Positions 11,430-23,900 of a stretch of 64,000 bases of DNA are shown piece after piece. The stretch comes from Callaeas wilsoni (taxonomy: Eukaryota; Chordata; Aves; Passeriformes; Callaeidae). The DNA is taken from the NCBI GenBank assembly GCA_013398955.1, contig VWPU01017461.1, positions 64,501-128,500 of the forward strand, read 5' to 3'. The translations under genes were made by a program, and so were the position numbers. Below the pieces are notes generated by a model. The model saw only the letters and a list, made by a program, of their open reading frames with translations, had not been told where the DNA came from and did no database searches. Every line of letters begins with the position of its first letter. The stretch's first letter is position 1.

Positions 11430-14400
11430 CAGCAGAGAGGTAAATCCTTTCCTTCCTCAAGCAACTAAATAGCAGGAAATCCTCTTCTCTTGGCCCTAAA
11501 TGCAGATTTGAGCCAGACAGTTCCTTTGATTTGCAAGGAGTCCACAAAAATCCAAAGTCGACTTTCCCAGCCTTCTGACACTGCTTTTACATTCCTGCAC
11601 CGGGCAGCTGGGAGGGGGGAGAAGGGTAAGAGGGAGGGAAGTTCCCACCATCCTCCTCCTGAAAATGCTGGACACCCGCTCGCTCCTCTCCTGCTTCTTG
11701 TGTCTCGGTGTGGAAATCAGGACTTGCCTGTACAAACACTCAACTTTTCAACAAATTAACTCTTAACAAATCTGTGCAAATTATTTCAGAACAAAACTGT
11801 TGAAATGGGCTGGCCTGCTTTTAACATTTTTGTAAAATAATGTCATCGTGGTGCAAGTACTTTATCCCCGGTTTAACAATATGATCTGATGGGGATCATT
11901 AGCATGTGTGTGTTTAAAAAAAAAAAGTTTTATGGCAAGTCTCAGAGAGCTTAAGCAAAATAATTGTTAAGCTCCAGGCCTCCACACAAGAATTAAAACA
12001 AGTATGGGGCGAGCGTACTTGAGAGAAACCAAAGCTTTTAAAAAGGCTGTTAAATTGTCAGCACAAGGGAAAAGGCAAATGATTTGAATGGCCCAGATTT
12101 TTTTCTGTAGAAGGGAACAAAAAAAAAAAACCCCAAGAACCTTCTTACACATCCACACCTCCCATCTACAACCAGAGGGTCCCGCAAAGCACAGACCCGC
12201 CGGGAGCAGCTCTGCAAAGCACCCCCCAAAGCAGCCACCTTCCTGAGTACTGGCTGGGCAAACAAACATCTTTCCCAAGTTTTCACAGCAGAGTTGGTCA
12301 AAAGCAGCTAAACTTCACATCCAGCACCAGAGGAGTTTGCTGGAAGCTGTTACTCAGGGCCGGCAGCTGCCCCACAGGCCGGGGCAGGGCTCGCAGCAGT
12401 GCGGCCGCAAAGGAAAGGATGGCACTGAGCTCACAGGTGTTTCCTGCACCGGTGTCCAACCTGGACCTGTCCCCTTGTCACACCATTGTTACACCGTTGG
12501 GGCAATCACTGCTAGATTGCCCTACAAGTGATGTTCTACAACATATAAAAACATAAACACAGTAAGAAAAAAAAAAAAAGCCATATTTTTAAACAGAAGG
12601 AAAGCTGCACAATGCTTTCCAGCTCAGGTTTCCTGCAGCTGGTGCTTATTAGCTCCCAGGAACTGAAACAAGCAGGAGCAGGGCTCCTAGAGTCAGCTTG
12701 ATGCCACTGGTCTCCAATACCTCCCCTAGCCACTGGACCACACCTCCAAAGTCTGCACTTTCTCCCTGGATCTCAAATAGAAATATTCCTGATCCTAGTT
12801 TTGCTGTTAGTCCCTCCCTTGGCTAGCATTGCAGAATCACATGGAAGTACACACCTGGATGTCAATTTGATGGTCAGGAGTTTCTCCAATATTTAGTTAG
12901 AAGCTCTTCTGGGAGGGAGCATCTAGACAAATTTTAACCAGAGATAATCCAGTAGCAACACAGGAGATCACAATGCTGAGGGGAGAGCCGATATTTACAG
13001 GGAAGCCAATAGGAACAAAGACTAACAAGACCATAATTGCTCCCTACATACAAAAAAAAAATATAGTTGCAAGAGGATACTCATCTTGGTACCTACAAAG
13101 AAAGGTCTGTCACCTACTAGTGTCTCCACTTACATTAGAAGTAAAGCCTCTACAGATTTAAATGTAGACTCTCAGCTTCTGTTCCATTGCTTAATTTACC
13201 TCAACCCCTTATTTCTGGTCTTCAGTTATTGCCTTGTTTGTAGAGGTGTGCCGTGTGAGAGCAAAATCTGAAGGATTTATTTTAAATAACTGAAGGAGGC
13301 TGTTGAAGGAACTTTAAAAAGGCCTCCTATTCCTTGCAGATCTGCAATGTCTGGAATTTTTTGTATGAGAAGTAATAGACACCACCCACGATGCTGAGCC
13401 CTTCTACAGAATATGTAATGCACCACCATGAGGCACAGGGGAACTGCTCAAAACAAAAGCAGCAAGGTTGATTTCAGCGAGACTGATCCTTTCCACACAA
13501 AAAGGTTCCCCAGAGCATTCAAGAAATTAAAGCATAGAATTGTAAAACATGGAAGTATTTATCATATATCTCCACTTTTTATTTTACTAATATGATCCTT
13601 TAAACTATTGCAACATCATAAAAATAAATTAATAAGTAAAATACATAAATAGGGGGAAAGTGGCACAAAACCCAGGAGCTGGTGTTATGTTCCTGCACTG
13701 ATATATGCACATAATGCTTCTTCCAAGTTTTAAATGTCCTTTAATTCTCTCATTATTGATAATTTGAGTGATCTTGTCTCCTTCCTTTCCAGCAATACAC
13801 AGGAGTCCCTGACACAGGGACCTTGAGTTGCCCATTTCAGTATTTTGCCTGTGCCTTTGTCACATTGCTGAGGTGCTGCTAGAGCAGAAAAATGAGACAG
13901 CTGAGTCCTCCACTGGCTGAAAGTTAGAGAATTGTGTTAGCAATTAAACAGCCAAAGATCATCTCAAAGGAGGGATGCCTGAAAGCAGAAACTCTGGGAT
14001 CTGGAACTGTCTCACTGGAGGCACAGAGCAGTCTACGGTGATGGGCAAAGAGGACACCCATTCTGGCGTGGGATAAGGCACAAAGCAACAGCTCGAGCCC
14101 GACAGGCAGCTCATCAACTGCAGTTCTCCTGACTGGAGATGTGGGAAAAGCCCAAAAGAGCAGATCCTGTGCTTTCTCCTGACCCAATCTCCAGGCTCTC
14201 CTCCTGCATCCCAGAGGAGATGCAATGTAACAGCTCCATCCCATTGCTACTGCCAGGTATCAGCCCCACTTGTACGGGTTTTCTGTACACAGTGATAAGG
14301 GTGCAGAGGAGGCTGCTGTGGGAGAGAGTTAAAGAGAATAACCAGAAGCTTCCTCAAAAAATATTGCCTATGAAAGTTCAAGCAAATGCAGATAATTGTT

Positions 14401-15780
14401 TGCTCATTCCGACCTGGATGAAAGGCATTCTTGCCATCAGTTCTACTGAAATACTGAAGTAAAACAGGTTTTTTGCTTCTACTGAAGGCAAGGTTGGTAG
14501 GCTACAGTTGAGTTCTGGGATACTAACACTGAGCACAGAGAAGCAAAGCAAAGGCTAATCAGCTACTGTAGGAATTTAAAATCATTTTTTTAGCTTTACA
14601 AGAGGAAGAGTGTTCATGTGACATAGAAGTACAGCATTACTTTCTGCAGTTCACATGGTATCTCTGCAAAGTAACTACAGGCTATATTTCTCAATCCTGG
14701 GTGGAGCTTGGGAAAGCACCATTACTTTTTTCACATTTAATTTGAAAGACCCCACAATCCTTGCAGCACAAACCAGCAGGTTGGCTGAGGACTATTCAGA
14801 TGTCTACAAAGTGCTGTTCCAAAAGACAAGCACAAATAAAAGCATAATTTCAGTCAAGGAACAAGAACAAGCATTTTATCTACTTTAAGTAAAAAAAAAA
14901 CCCAACTTCATTTTTAAGCTACTTTGCCCAAATTTTCTCTGCAACCTGTTCTGTTGCACTTAAGCATAGAGTTCCTATTAGATAAAGAATAGGACAGTCA
15001 TAAAATCTCAAGCAAGTCTTTCTGTAGGTACATCTTGCTTAGACTCAAAGTTTAACCAGCCTCCAAGACTCACCAAACAATTTGATGTACAGACACACGA
15101 TTTGTCAACTGGCAATCTCCCAGAAAGTGAGAGAACAATTGGTAACTAGTGTTTGCATGAAGTGCAAGAATGCATTTTATGGTCTATAAAATATAATTCC
15201 TTTCCTCCCCTTTAAATCAAGAGAGTAAAGATGTCTGACAGCATGTTAGCGACAGGGATCATGGCACTGAGCTACCTTCATTCTAACAGAAGAGCTGCTC
15301 CAGGGGAACCTTACCTCCCTTAAAACTTTTCAACTCTGGTAAGAGCATAGCTCTATTTGTAAAGAGAGCTTTAACTGTAACTTTAAGTTTTGCAACTACT
15401 TCTAAAAAACATTTTAATAGGAAAAGCAAGAATAAAACCCCCACAAAATAACACTGCTCAGTGGTCATGCAGCTTGGTTCTGCTTTAATGTTGCAGAACA
15501 TGTCTGCCTTGTCCTGCTTCCCCACTCACCACACACGGATCTGTAGCACAGGACAGCACGCTTGTGCCAGGAGCAAAGGGGGCCCTCCAAACCTGCCCCC
15601 AGCTTCCCCTGCACTTCCACCACTTGGAGTTTTGCATGGGAGCTACGTGTTTCCTAATTATGGGAAGCATCAACCAAGCTCCTTCAGTACCCTGGTAGTG
15701 AAGACCATCAGGAAATTCATGTCTACATGACCATGATGCTGAACTGGTACCATTTTCCACTGCATGTATTTGCACGGAGG
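11430..15780. other. Non-coding DNA, several A runs
   Basis: Holds short A runs near 11918-11926, 12119-12130 and 12568-12580, an AT-rich segment at about 13540-13650, and a weak MIR-like tail at 12711-12748. Open frames reach 107 codons (14139-14462 plus) with no recognisable domains. No gene or RNA gene was found. Confidence 0.6.
12711..12748 (+). repeat. Possible MIR/L2-type tail (weak)
   Basis: The string CTAGCCACTGGACCACACC resembles the '...AACCACTAGACCA...' end of MIR-type SINE/L2 tails, preceded by a 'GGTCTCC' block in the expected order. Only about 40 bp are recognisable, so chance similarity cannot be excluded. Confidence 0.25.
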
Positions 15781-15783
15781 TTT

Positions 15784-15802
15784 AAAAAAAAAAAAAAAAA
15801 AA
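15784..15802. repeat. A19 homopolymer
   Basis: Nineteen consecutive A, about 50 bp outside the 3' terminus of the minus-strand CR1. CR1 elements end in short ATTCTATG-type repeats, not poly(A), so this tract is probably independent of it. Confidence 0.85.
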
Positions 15803-15852
15803 CAAACCAGACATAAAGAGGCCTATCTTTGTACAACTCTGTCCTGCATCGG

Positions 15853-16095
15853 TCATAACATCAGAGAATGGTTTCAGTTGGAAGGAGTTTCAGTTGGTGA
15901 TCTTGAAGATCATCCAAGTTCCAACTTTCCTGCCATGAGCAGGGACACTTGGACCAGGCTGCTCAGAGACTCATCCAGCCTGACCTCCAATGGGGCATCC
16001 ACAACTTCTCTGGGCAACCTGTGCCGGTCCCTCACCACCCTCACAGGAAAGAATTTCTTCCTAATACCTAATCTAGACCTACCCTCTTTCAGCCA
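15853..16095 (-). mobile_element. CR1 LINE fragment, 3' end, degraded
   Basis: A 5'-truncated CR1 non-LTR retrotransposon. On the minus strand the last part of ORF2 is still legible, including GIRKKFFPVRVV and RLPREVVDAP, which match the typical C-terminal tail of avian CR1 polyproteins, followed by SLSSLV and SLLMAG. On the plus strand the 3' terminal region reads as a variant of the usual 'ATAGAATGGTTTGGGTTGGAAG' signature (here AGAATGGTTTCAGTTGGAAG at about 15864-15883). The tail shows small deletions after DAP relative to my memory of the family, and nothing upstream of the tail is clearly CR1, so it is a dead fragment. Sequence from 16096 to about 16240 stays open in the same minus-strand frame but does not resemble CR1. 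Confidence 0.93.
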
Positions 16096-16099
16096 AAAA

Positions 16100-18450
16100 A
16101 GGGTTGATTTATAAAGTGCTTGGCACTTCCACCTATCAAAAGCCAGCAGAGGCATGACAAAGGCAAGACAGTAAAAGGATGCTCTGCAAGACAAGTCCCC
16201 CTCCAAAGGGGCCTCCCAGACCATCTTGGTTGGGAGGGGTTTCTTCACTCTTTGATCCAAATTCTCATCTCAGATCTTGTGAAGTACCTGTGAATGAGCA
16301 GCACAGGTGCCAGAGATCCTTGAGTAAAGGTGCTACAGGAGAATTTAGCAGTTTGCTTATTATTGTAACATGGCCTAAGAGGGTTTTACTGAAAGAGTCA
16401 TATTTTCTTCCACTGTTGGGTAAGTGAAACTCATGACTCTAATCACTACCACAAAAATTCCTGTCGATGTAGCAATTCTGGGTGAACTGCCGGGAGCCAC
16501 TCTCTAGTAAACCCAGCAAATTTCATACCAAATTTCCTGTCACCTCCCTTGTGGTTTCCATGTGTGATTGGGTCTTCAATGCAACAAGGGGTAACTGCAA
16601 AATAGATGGCTCCAAGGGTTTCAGACCCTCATGAAAATGAAGAATTTGCAAAATTCTCTTTCCCTAGGGGTGCTAAGTTTTGTCTTTTTTTTTTTTTTAA
16701 AGTTAACACAAAAATGTAACCTTAGGGCAAACTCAGGAAAAAAGTCCTGAAGATAAGACTGGAACCAGCAATATTCTGACCTCCTAGGAGAAAGTGGGAA
16801 GGTTGCTGTTGAGGTTTTGTTTTTTGGAAAGGCCTGCCTTGGAAAAAAAAACGTTCCACTGCATCATATCCTGGTCGACATTCCTTGCCGTAATCTTTTA
16901 GCTCAGATGTGTGGAGATATCTTTGAAAGATGTAAAAGAGGTCGAGAGTCCCCTCAACTAATTGTGCTGGCTGAGAAACAAAACTTGTGGGCTGAGGTAG
17001 GATTTGTGTCAGCCTGACCTTCTGCGAGACCAGCTACTCCTCTGAATAAAACCCTCTCGCTGCCTCTGCCAGAATCCTCCTGCCACTCAAGTATCATCTT
17101 GCTGTAACAAATTACTCCTAACCCAGGATTATGGCTCTTTCCAATTCTCTCCTAGAGCCGGGAAAGAAACGTTCCCTTCCCAGGATTTGGAACCCCTATC
17201 AATAATTCTCCTTTTTGCTCCTCTGATGGCACTAGGTCCTGGGGACAGCAAGACTGCTGCACCCGTTTTCCTTCCAAATAAAAGCTGGATGTCTCAATTG
17301 TCCATAAGAAGAGGAAAAGATGAAGGCTTGCCTTCAGATACCCATGGAAAAGACACCCCATCTGGCCAGAGGGAAAGATGACTCCTGGCTAAGTAGGAAG
17401 AATTATATTTAGGCGGAGGACTAAGTGAATCATTTGGGATGAAAGCAAAATAAAACAAATGAAGTATTCACTAAATAAATCTGTGCTGTCACCTCTTGTT
17501 CCTGGGCAGCCACCCCGTGTATTTATTTTCTGGTTTCCTCCAGCACCACCAAAACAATGCAATATGCATTTAGGTATTTAAAAGAAGTATTTTTAAAAAT
17601 ATTCGTAGTTGAATCATCAGCCACACTAACTCTTCTTCAAGAACACATAAATGTTGTTTTTTCTTAAAGGAGATGCAGATAAAAAAGATGTTAAAACAAA
17701 CATAGCCCAGAATCTACACCATTATGCATAATTTTTCCCCAATTTAAAGGGTACCCCCAATGAAAATCAGCCAAATTCCTGCAAAATCCAAATAAATTGT
17801 GGCAGGACTTTAGAAAGGCATGCTGACTTTTCAAGTAACTTTAGGTTATGCATTAAATGTAAGCAACTTTTGTTGAACTGGCATCGTTTGCAGACTTAAG
17901 ATGCACAAAATACACTACTAGAAGTTTTGAAGAAATGTGGGGCTTTTTGTTTATTCCAAGAGAAAAATTTCCCTCAGTCAAAAAACTACACTGCCATATC
18001 CACTCCCCGAGCTGAAAAGAGTAGAAACAAAAATCAAACAGCAAAACAAACTAACACAAAATAATCCTTTCAGTTTTAACAAATTGGGAAAAAAAAAGGA
18101 AAACACTTTTTTTGAACAGCAAATTGAAATCATACATTCCTCCATGTAGCTATAGGGAAAAAAAAAAAAACAAGAAAAAGATTTTCTTATGCACAGGGAA
18201 AAATGCAACATGCATGAGCCTGCATTCTTCCTCTCCAAGTGTGGGTGGAAGAGAAGCAGGAGGGGAAGAAAAAAAAAAATTGGAATTTTTAAATAATCCA
18301 TGTAGAAACAGCGGCTGGGAGAGGACCTCGGTCCCAGGGAGAAGGGCACCAGCAGCTCTGCAATAGCTCATGTCCTGGAGGGACTCTGCCCCATGCGCCA
18401 GATTCTTGTGGTTGTGGAAGAGGTTTGTTTTGGAGAGGTGAGGGTGCCTG
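16100..18450. other. Non-coding DNA downstream of CR1
   Basis: Unique sequence with a T run at 16685-16698 and A runs near 18163-18170 and 18271-18279. The AT-rich part at about 17400-17850 contains many short A/T strings. Open frames up to 129 codons (18150-18539 minus) look like low-complexity Phe/Leu/Ser strings from A/T runs and are not genes. Confidence 0.6.
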
Positions 18451-18451
18451 T

Positions 18452-18526
18452 GCCGCGCCACCCGGCAGAGAACACCCGGCTCATGGCCGCGGGGAGCGCA
18501 GCCCGCAGACACCGCACGCCCGCGCT
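18452..18526. promoter_or_regulatory. Small CpG patch
   Basis: About twelve CpG dinucleotides in 75 bp inside an otherwise CpG-poor region, with a TATA-like GTATAAA at 18604-18610 about 80 bp downstream. It is too short for a standard CpG island. It may be an enhancer, alternative promoter or simply a GC-rich patch, and no exon is evident. Confidence 0.35.
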
Positions 18527-18739
18527 CCCACATCTGCATCTGTCACACTCTCATGCCACAGCCCCAAAGCTGAAACAAAGGAGTCATCAGAGCAGCCCTG
18601 AGCGTATAAATCTGCAAATAGCTGAAAATGTTGCTCTTGCTGCTAAATATAGTGCAGGCATTTTGAACTGGCTGGCCTGCAAGGCAACTTTTGTATTTAT
18701 TTATTTAAAGGACCAAGGTTTGGAAACACTGAATGTTTT

Positions 18740-21700
18740 TTAAGCCTGTTCACGTATATATGTTTGCTCTCTCTCAATATTAATATGCAAAAAAAAAACG
18801 AAAAAAAACCCCCCAAACTTAGCAGATAACTAGAAAAACAACTTCTATGTAAAGGAGTCAGAGAGCTGAGCAGAAAGACGTATTTGACTTCGCAGTGGGA
18901 GCAAAATCCCCTCCAAGGATGGCAAATGAGGTTCATATAGAATTAAATACAGAATAGCTTCAACTGTGCACCCTGATACAATTAGCAAATGCTCTGGTGG
19001 GAGTTGTCCCAGGATCATCGCATTCCTGCTCAGCCATGGGAAGGGGGGGATGCGGATGGCAGGGCTGCCCGGGAGAGGGGAGGAGAGGCGCAGCCCCTGG
19101 CTAGAGAACACCTGCAAAACCCCCCACGCCACGGCAAAAGAGGGATGCACAGCTACTCTCCCTCCCAAACACGGCACAGGGATGCCCACTTGCGACTAAA
19201 TCCTGCGAGCTGGGCACCAGCTCGCTCTGTGCCTTTGCAGGAGGGTGAGAGCCAGCGGTGCAGCAAGCCTGTGCAGGAGGAAAGAGCTGGATTCCCCAGG
19301 AAGGGCTCTGGGATGGCAGCCCAGCCCCAAACCACACAGGAGTCACTGCAACACAGCACTCACCTACGGGATGCTCTATGGGACGCTCTCGGAAAGCCAC
19401 GGGCACAAGCCTGGACCTGGGGCAGCAGCCCAGACACCAAGGGGACAGGGTGATCTCCACAGAAGCTCAGGACAAGGATGGGGGAACGCACCAACCCCTC
19501 ATGGCTCCATGGGGAGAACCACAAACCGGCGGCACCTGAGGCTTCACATGCCTGTGCCAAGTGCCCTGGACCCACAAGTGCCAAATGAATATTTTAGGTT
19601 TTAGCCTTACCTGCAACTGATAAAAAAACCCCAGTAGCTATTCGAGGTTTGTTACAGCTGTACAGCTGTCTTAAGAAAAAAGGGCAAAAAAAAAAAGCTT
19701 TTTCTTAGCAGGGCGGGGGGTGGAAGGGGCTGCATCGACAGCTCCAGTAGCCAGAGGCACTTTGCAAGGAGGAAAGTAGAACTCGAGATGTGGGCAGGCC
19801 TCGGGTTTCTGAGCCTCAGGGCACATCCAAGAGACACAGCGTATTTACTGAACAGCCGGGAAAGCAAAGGCTCCAGTCTTACAACATGTTATAATCTTAT
19901 TGTGGACACTTATATTTTATAAGTATTTGAGGTTGAGGAGAGCAGGGCGGGGAGGGACACAAGAAGCCACGTTAGCTGCCTGGTGGGGTTCTGAGAGGTG
20001 GGTTTGTTTTTTAAAGATGAGGTAGGATGACTCTATATGTGGGTAATTATAAATGAAGCGACTAAGGATCAATGAGCTCCCTTTCATAGCAATCACTTAT
20101 TTATTTATTTTAAAAATCACGACACAGCATTTCTGTTCTATTTCCAAGTCAAATTTATCCTAGGTGGAATCAGAGGAAGAAAAACCAGGTTCCTAAACAG
20201 ATTTTTTGAGAGCATTAATAGACTTGAGAGCATCTGCGCAGGACAGTAAGTTGAAGTCAGCGTTTCTGCATGCTGCACAGCCAACCCCATAACCTCAGGA
20301 GGGAACTTTCATCTCCTCAGACCTGCACACGAAAGGTCATTACAGTGCACCCTGCTCCCACTAAGGAGCTTACCTCTCACACGTAACATCAGGCTTATTA
20401 AGCAACGTGCGATGATACAATAGCCGCTAATCTACTGAAAATTATTATTCCTTTCCTCCTGCCCCCAAGCAACACGGGGATTTGCAACATGCTGGTCTGT
20501 AGGACGTTACCTGAAGGACAGAGGGAATTCAAACTGCCCTGCCCTCCCCATTCCCTGGGTGATCCCTCCCAGTGACTTCCAGTGAGGCTGTCATGCGTAG
20601 CCCAAGTATTGTAGAAAAATTATTCTGACTGCGTATGGGTCTAATCAGAATAAAAAGTTGCATTTAAAAAGAAAAAAAAAAAAGGAGAAAGAATTATTTC
20701 TCCAGCAAGCAGGAGAACAGCAAAAGAAAAATGCAGGAGCTCAATGCGATCATCCACCACCTCTTTCCATTGGTCCAGGAAAAGACTGGCAGCTCCTGCA
20801 AGACCTGCTTCAGGCTGTCATTCCGTGGAGCTGGATGTTTTGCCATCGCTTCTGAATGATAATTGGCTCAAAAATTAACACGCCTCAGTGTCCCTGTAGA
20901 AAGAGCCCTGTGGTCTCATCCAGTGGGGTCACTGCCCGCCAGAGCATTCCACATTTCCTCGAGAGGGCACGAATGGCCTGAACTCCCACACACTTCAGAG
21001 CAGTTAATTCACTCAACAGGGCAAAGTATTCAGGTCAGGATTTTTCCAAGAAGCCATAAGGATCTGGGTGCCTGATTGGCTTTGCTCCTTTGTGAATACC
21101 GTCCCTTGCACTGGTGAGTGATTTAAGACCCACACTGAAGCTCCGCTGAAGGGGTCAAAAATTTGCAAATAACGTGAAGTAAATTTAGAGAACTTTGAGT
21201 CATATCAGAAAGTCCTTTTAATCTCAAAGTAATTTAAACCTTCTCTCTCAGTTTATTAAGGCCATTAACTCTTCTCCTCATCTGAGTCCCTTATTTTGTT
21301 CCAGGATGAAGAAAAATACTCTTCTGTCTGGGGACTGATGGTACCCATGGTGCATCTCTCTCATATAAATGTGTTCGAAAAAAAAAAAAACAGAGTCCTT
21401 TGGTTTTACTTTACTATGCAGTTAACACTCACATCAATCATTCCACATATGTACACACACAGCAGACAAACCCATATCCTATCAGTCCTGCATAACGATG
21501 CTTTAAACTTGTAAATATAATACATCAGGCCAATTCATCCACAAGTGTCAAGAACCTCAGGGAAGTCACTGGAGTTTTCCATCTTTTGTCACTTAGAAAT
21601 TGTGATTCCAATATGATCACCACCAAGGCCAAATTAGCAACTACTTGTGACTACCTTGTGCTGTACCTCATTACCCCAAGTCATGCAAAATCATACAAAA

Positions 21701-22180
21701 ATTCCCTACCTTATTGCAGTGCAAAAAGAAAAAAAAAATCAAAGCAACCTCCCCAGACACACAGAGAATAGAGAAGATGGCAATGGAAAAATGGATGGTG
21801 CAGTCATTCACCCACACACATCAGGAGCATTATAAACAGAAGTGAATTTTAAATAATCTGGGGAAGTCCATACTACCTAGCGTATGCTTAGGCAAGGAAT
21901 GTTTAGAAATTATTTTTTAAATTATTTTTACTAAAATAAGGGGGAAGGTAATTGTTTGCCAACAGACTTCAGCTAAATCATTTTGAAAATGGAGAAAACT
22001 CAGAAATGACAAATCAAGGCAGCTGCAGGACAGGGCTGCAAGGGTGTGGAAGAGGCCACTGCCAGTGCTGGTACCAAGTAACAGCTCCCCAGCCAGCCAG
22101 CCCGCTGCTTTCCCCATGCAGGAGGAATTAAAAAAGAAAAAGGGAAAAAACCTAACAAAATAAAATGTCAAGCCTGCCCT
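18740..22180. other. Non-coding DNA including a GC-rich block
   Basis: Starts with an A-tract broken by C (18789-18815). A GC-rich block at 18989-19600 has several overlapping open frames on both strands (up to 154 codons at 18989-19453). These are proline/glycine/serine/arginine-rich with no domain, and frames are open on both strands at once, so coding is unlikely. Past 19600 the DNA is AT-biased with A runs at about 19682-19695 and 20680-20690. Confidence 0.6.
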
Positions 22181-22350
22181 TCAGTAGGGCCTAGATTAAT
22201 TGTGAATGCAAATGAAGCCCTTCTGCAGCACTAGGGTCCATTTCCAGGGAAATGTGTGCACCCGCCTCTGTTTACTCCGGCTCCAGCAATGCAGCACAAC
22301 CTTCAGTCAAGCTATTAACTTGAACGTTGAACTTCACAGCACTGGCTGTC
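22180..22350. promoter_or_regulatory. Candidate enhancer: homeodomain plus octamer sites
   Basis: ATTAATTG (about 22195-22202) is followed within 4 nt by a perfect octamer ATGCAAAT (22206-22213). The surrounding 170 bp are free of simple repeats and further TAAC/TTAA-type motifs follow. Adjacent homeodomain and POU sites are a known arrangement in developmental and neural enhancers. Function and conservation are inferred. Confidence 0.3.
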
Positions 22351-22359
22351 TTTCTCAGC

Positions 22360-23750
22360 CATTCTTTTGATGTTACCTCCAAAGCAAAAGATCAAAGACT
22401 TTGAGTGTGGTGAGGGGAAGTCCCAGGCTCTTAGCCTACCAGCCTGTGATATATGTTAAAATCCTGGCCAAAAGAGAGAGCGAAGGGAAAAAGAAAGGAA
22501 AAGCTAGCGAAGAAAGCGTTCTGGCAGAGCGGTGACACAAGGAAGCAGCACAGCAAAATCCACATGCCACGTCTACCCGGGTTCACAACCCCAGAAAGGG
22601 GCCTTGCTTCTCTGCCCCCACACTTTCTGGCAGTGCTGGGCTGCTCCCCAAAATCTGCAGTCCCCAACTCCCCTCCGCCACGAAGCCGCACCCCGCGTGC
22701 TGCCCAAGTCTCATGCCAGCAGCACACTCCCAGGCAGAGAAGCATCCCTGGCTGGTACTGCGGTGCCAGCCCACGAGCTCAGCGGGACGGGGAGAGGCAA
22801 CACAGGACCGGGGCTCTGTGAGACACTGAATTTCCACGTTTGCCACAGGCTCCCAGGCCATCCTGAATGAGTCACACAAAAATAAACCCTTCGCCTCAGC
22901 CTTCCTGCTCGTAAAACGCGGATAATATTGCCCTGCCAGGATAACAGCCTATTCTTCCTTGTGGGGCCCTGGCAGGCAGCAGTGCTAAAGGGCGTGCTGC
23001 TATCTGCAGGGTCCAAGTCCACACTCCCCTTCACGTGTCACCACACCCCAGGAGGCAGGAGGGAACCCACAGCCACAGGGACAGGCAGCTCCCCCATCCC
23101 AAAGAGGGCACTGCATGGCAGCAAGGCGGCTTCCGCCACGGCTCACCGCTGTCACCCTGGAGCAGATCTGAATGCCTTTGCAAAGGCTGGTCCTGCAGGA
23201 AAACATCTAGAAAGTAACCATTTTCCCCATCTCTCAGCCTGTTTTGGTTTGTTGGGGGTTTGGGAGTTTTCTTATGGGGTTTTTGTATTATTTTTATTTT
23301 AGTCACATGTTTAGAATAGGACAGGAAGGGGGCGATCTTTTTTATTTCACTTTTTTTTAAATTTTATTTTAAGATTCTGTCCAATTATTTTCCCCTTCCT
23401 GAGCCTTTTTTTTGGGTTTATTTATATTCCCATAATACAGAACAGCATTCCAGATTTAGATGGTGACACTTGGTTGACACGGTCAAAAGTGGATCCAGTG
23501 CAGCCTGTCTGCCAAACCAAGCCCCTCATCCATCAGCCGAAGTCCTTTTACCACAGGGTCATGAAGGAATCACGGACTGTTTGTCATTCCTTTCTACCAA
23601 TGTCCCTCCTAACTCTAGAAACCAAAACCCTCTTATGCTTGTCAGCTCCTCCTCTTCCCCACCCCCATGAATTCAGCTCTTGGCATTCACCAGCATAAAA
23701 AGCCATGGGATTCAAAACAGAAATTCTTCAAAACAGAATTCATGGCATTA
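22360..23750. other. GC-rich then G/T-rich non-coding DNA
   Basis: 22560-23200 is GC-rich with many short overlapping open frames on both strands, none recognisable. From 23241 to 23420 the plus strand is T/G-rich, with G runs at 23254-23258, 23262-23264 and 23276-23279 and long T runs after them. No gene or transposon was identified. Confidence 0.55.
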
Positions 23751-23900
23751 AGCAGTAAGTAGGATATTCTGATTTTATTGTACTTTACTTACTCCTACTT
23801 AGCTCTAATCCTCACTCCCTAGACAGAGGCTCGCTCTCGCTGTCAGCGAAGTCGATAGGAATTTGGCTATTGACTTCAATAGAAGTAGGATCAGTTCCTC
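23751..23900. repeat. Relic of an ancient palindromic repeat (copy A)
   Basis: Contains CTATTGACTTCAATAG (23868-23883), itself a 7-bp inverted repeat, followed by AAGTAGGATCAG. These resemble the 'CATTGACTTCAATGGGA...GGATCAGG' signature of an old interspersed palindromic repeat I associate with sauropsid genomes. I do not know its formal family name. The boundaries are approximate. Confidence 0.45.

Noticed and set aside
15784..15802. A19 as the poly(A) tail of the adjacent CR1
   Set aside because: CR1 does not end in poly(A), and the tract is about 50 bp outside the recognisable 3' end.
15910..16260. 116-codon minus-strand open frame as a host gene
   Set aside because: Its C-terminal half is the CR1 ORF2 tail. 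The N-terminal half is unrelated flank, so it is a transposon relic and not a host gene.
18989..19453. 154-codon plus-strand open frame in a GC-rich block
   Set aside because: Several frames on both strands are open at once because stop codons are rare in GC-rich DNA. Composition is Pro/Gly/Arg-rich without a domain.
22420..22450. CCCAGGCTCTTAGCCTACCAG as a MIR end
   Set aside because: Isolated similarity of about 15 bp without the other consensus blocks.
23254..23279. G5/G3/G4 runs in the G/T tract as a G-quadruplex
   Set aside because: There are three runs only, with an 11-nt loop between the second and third.
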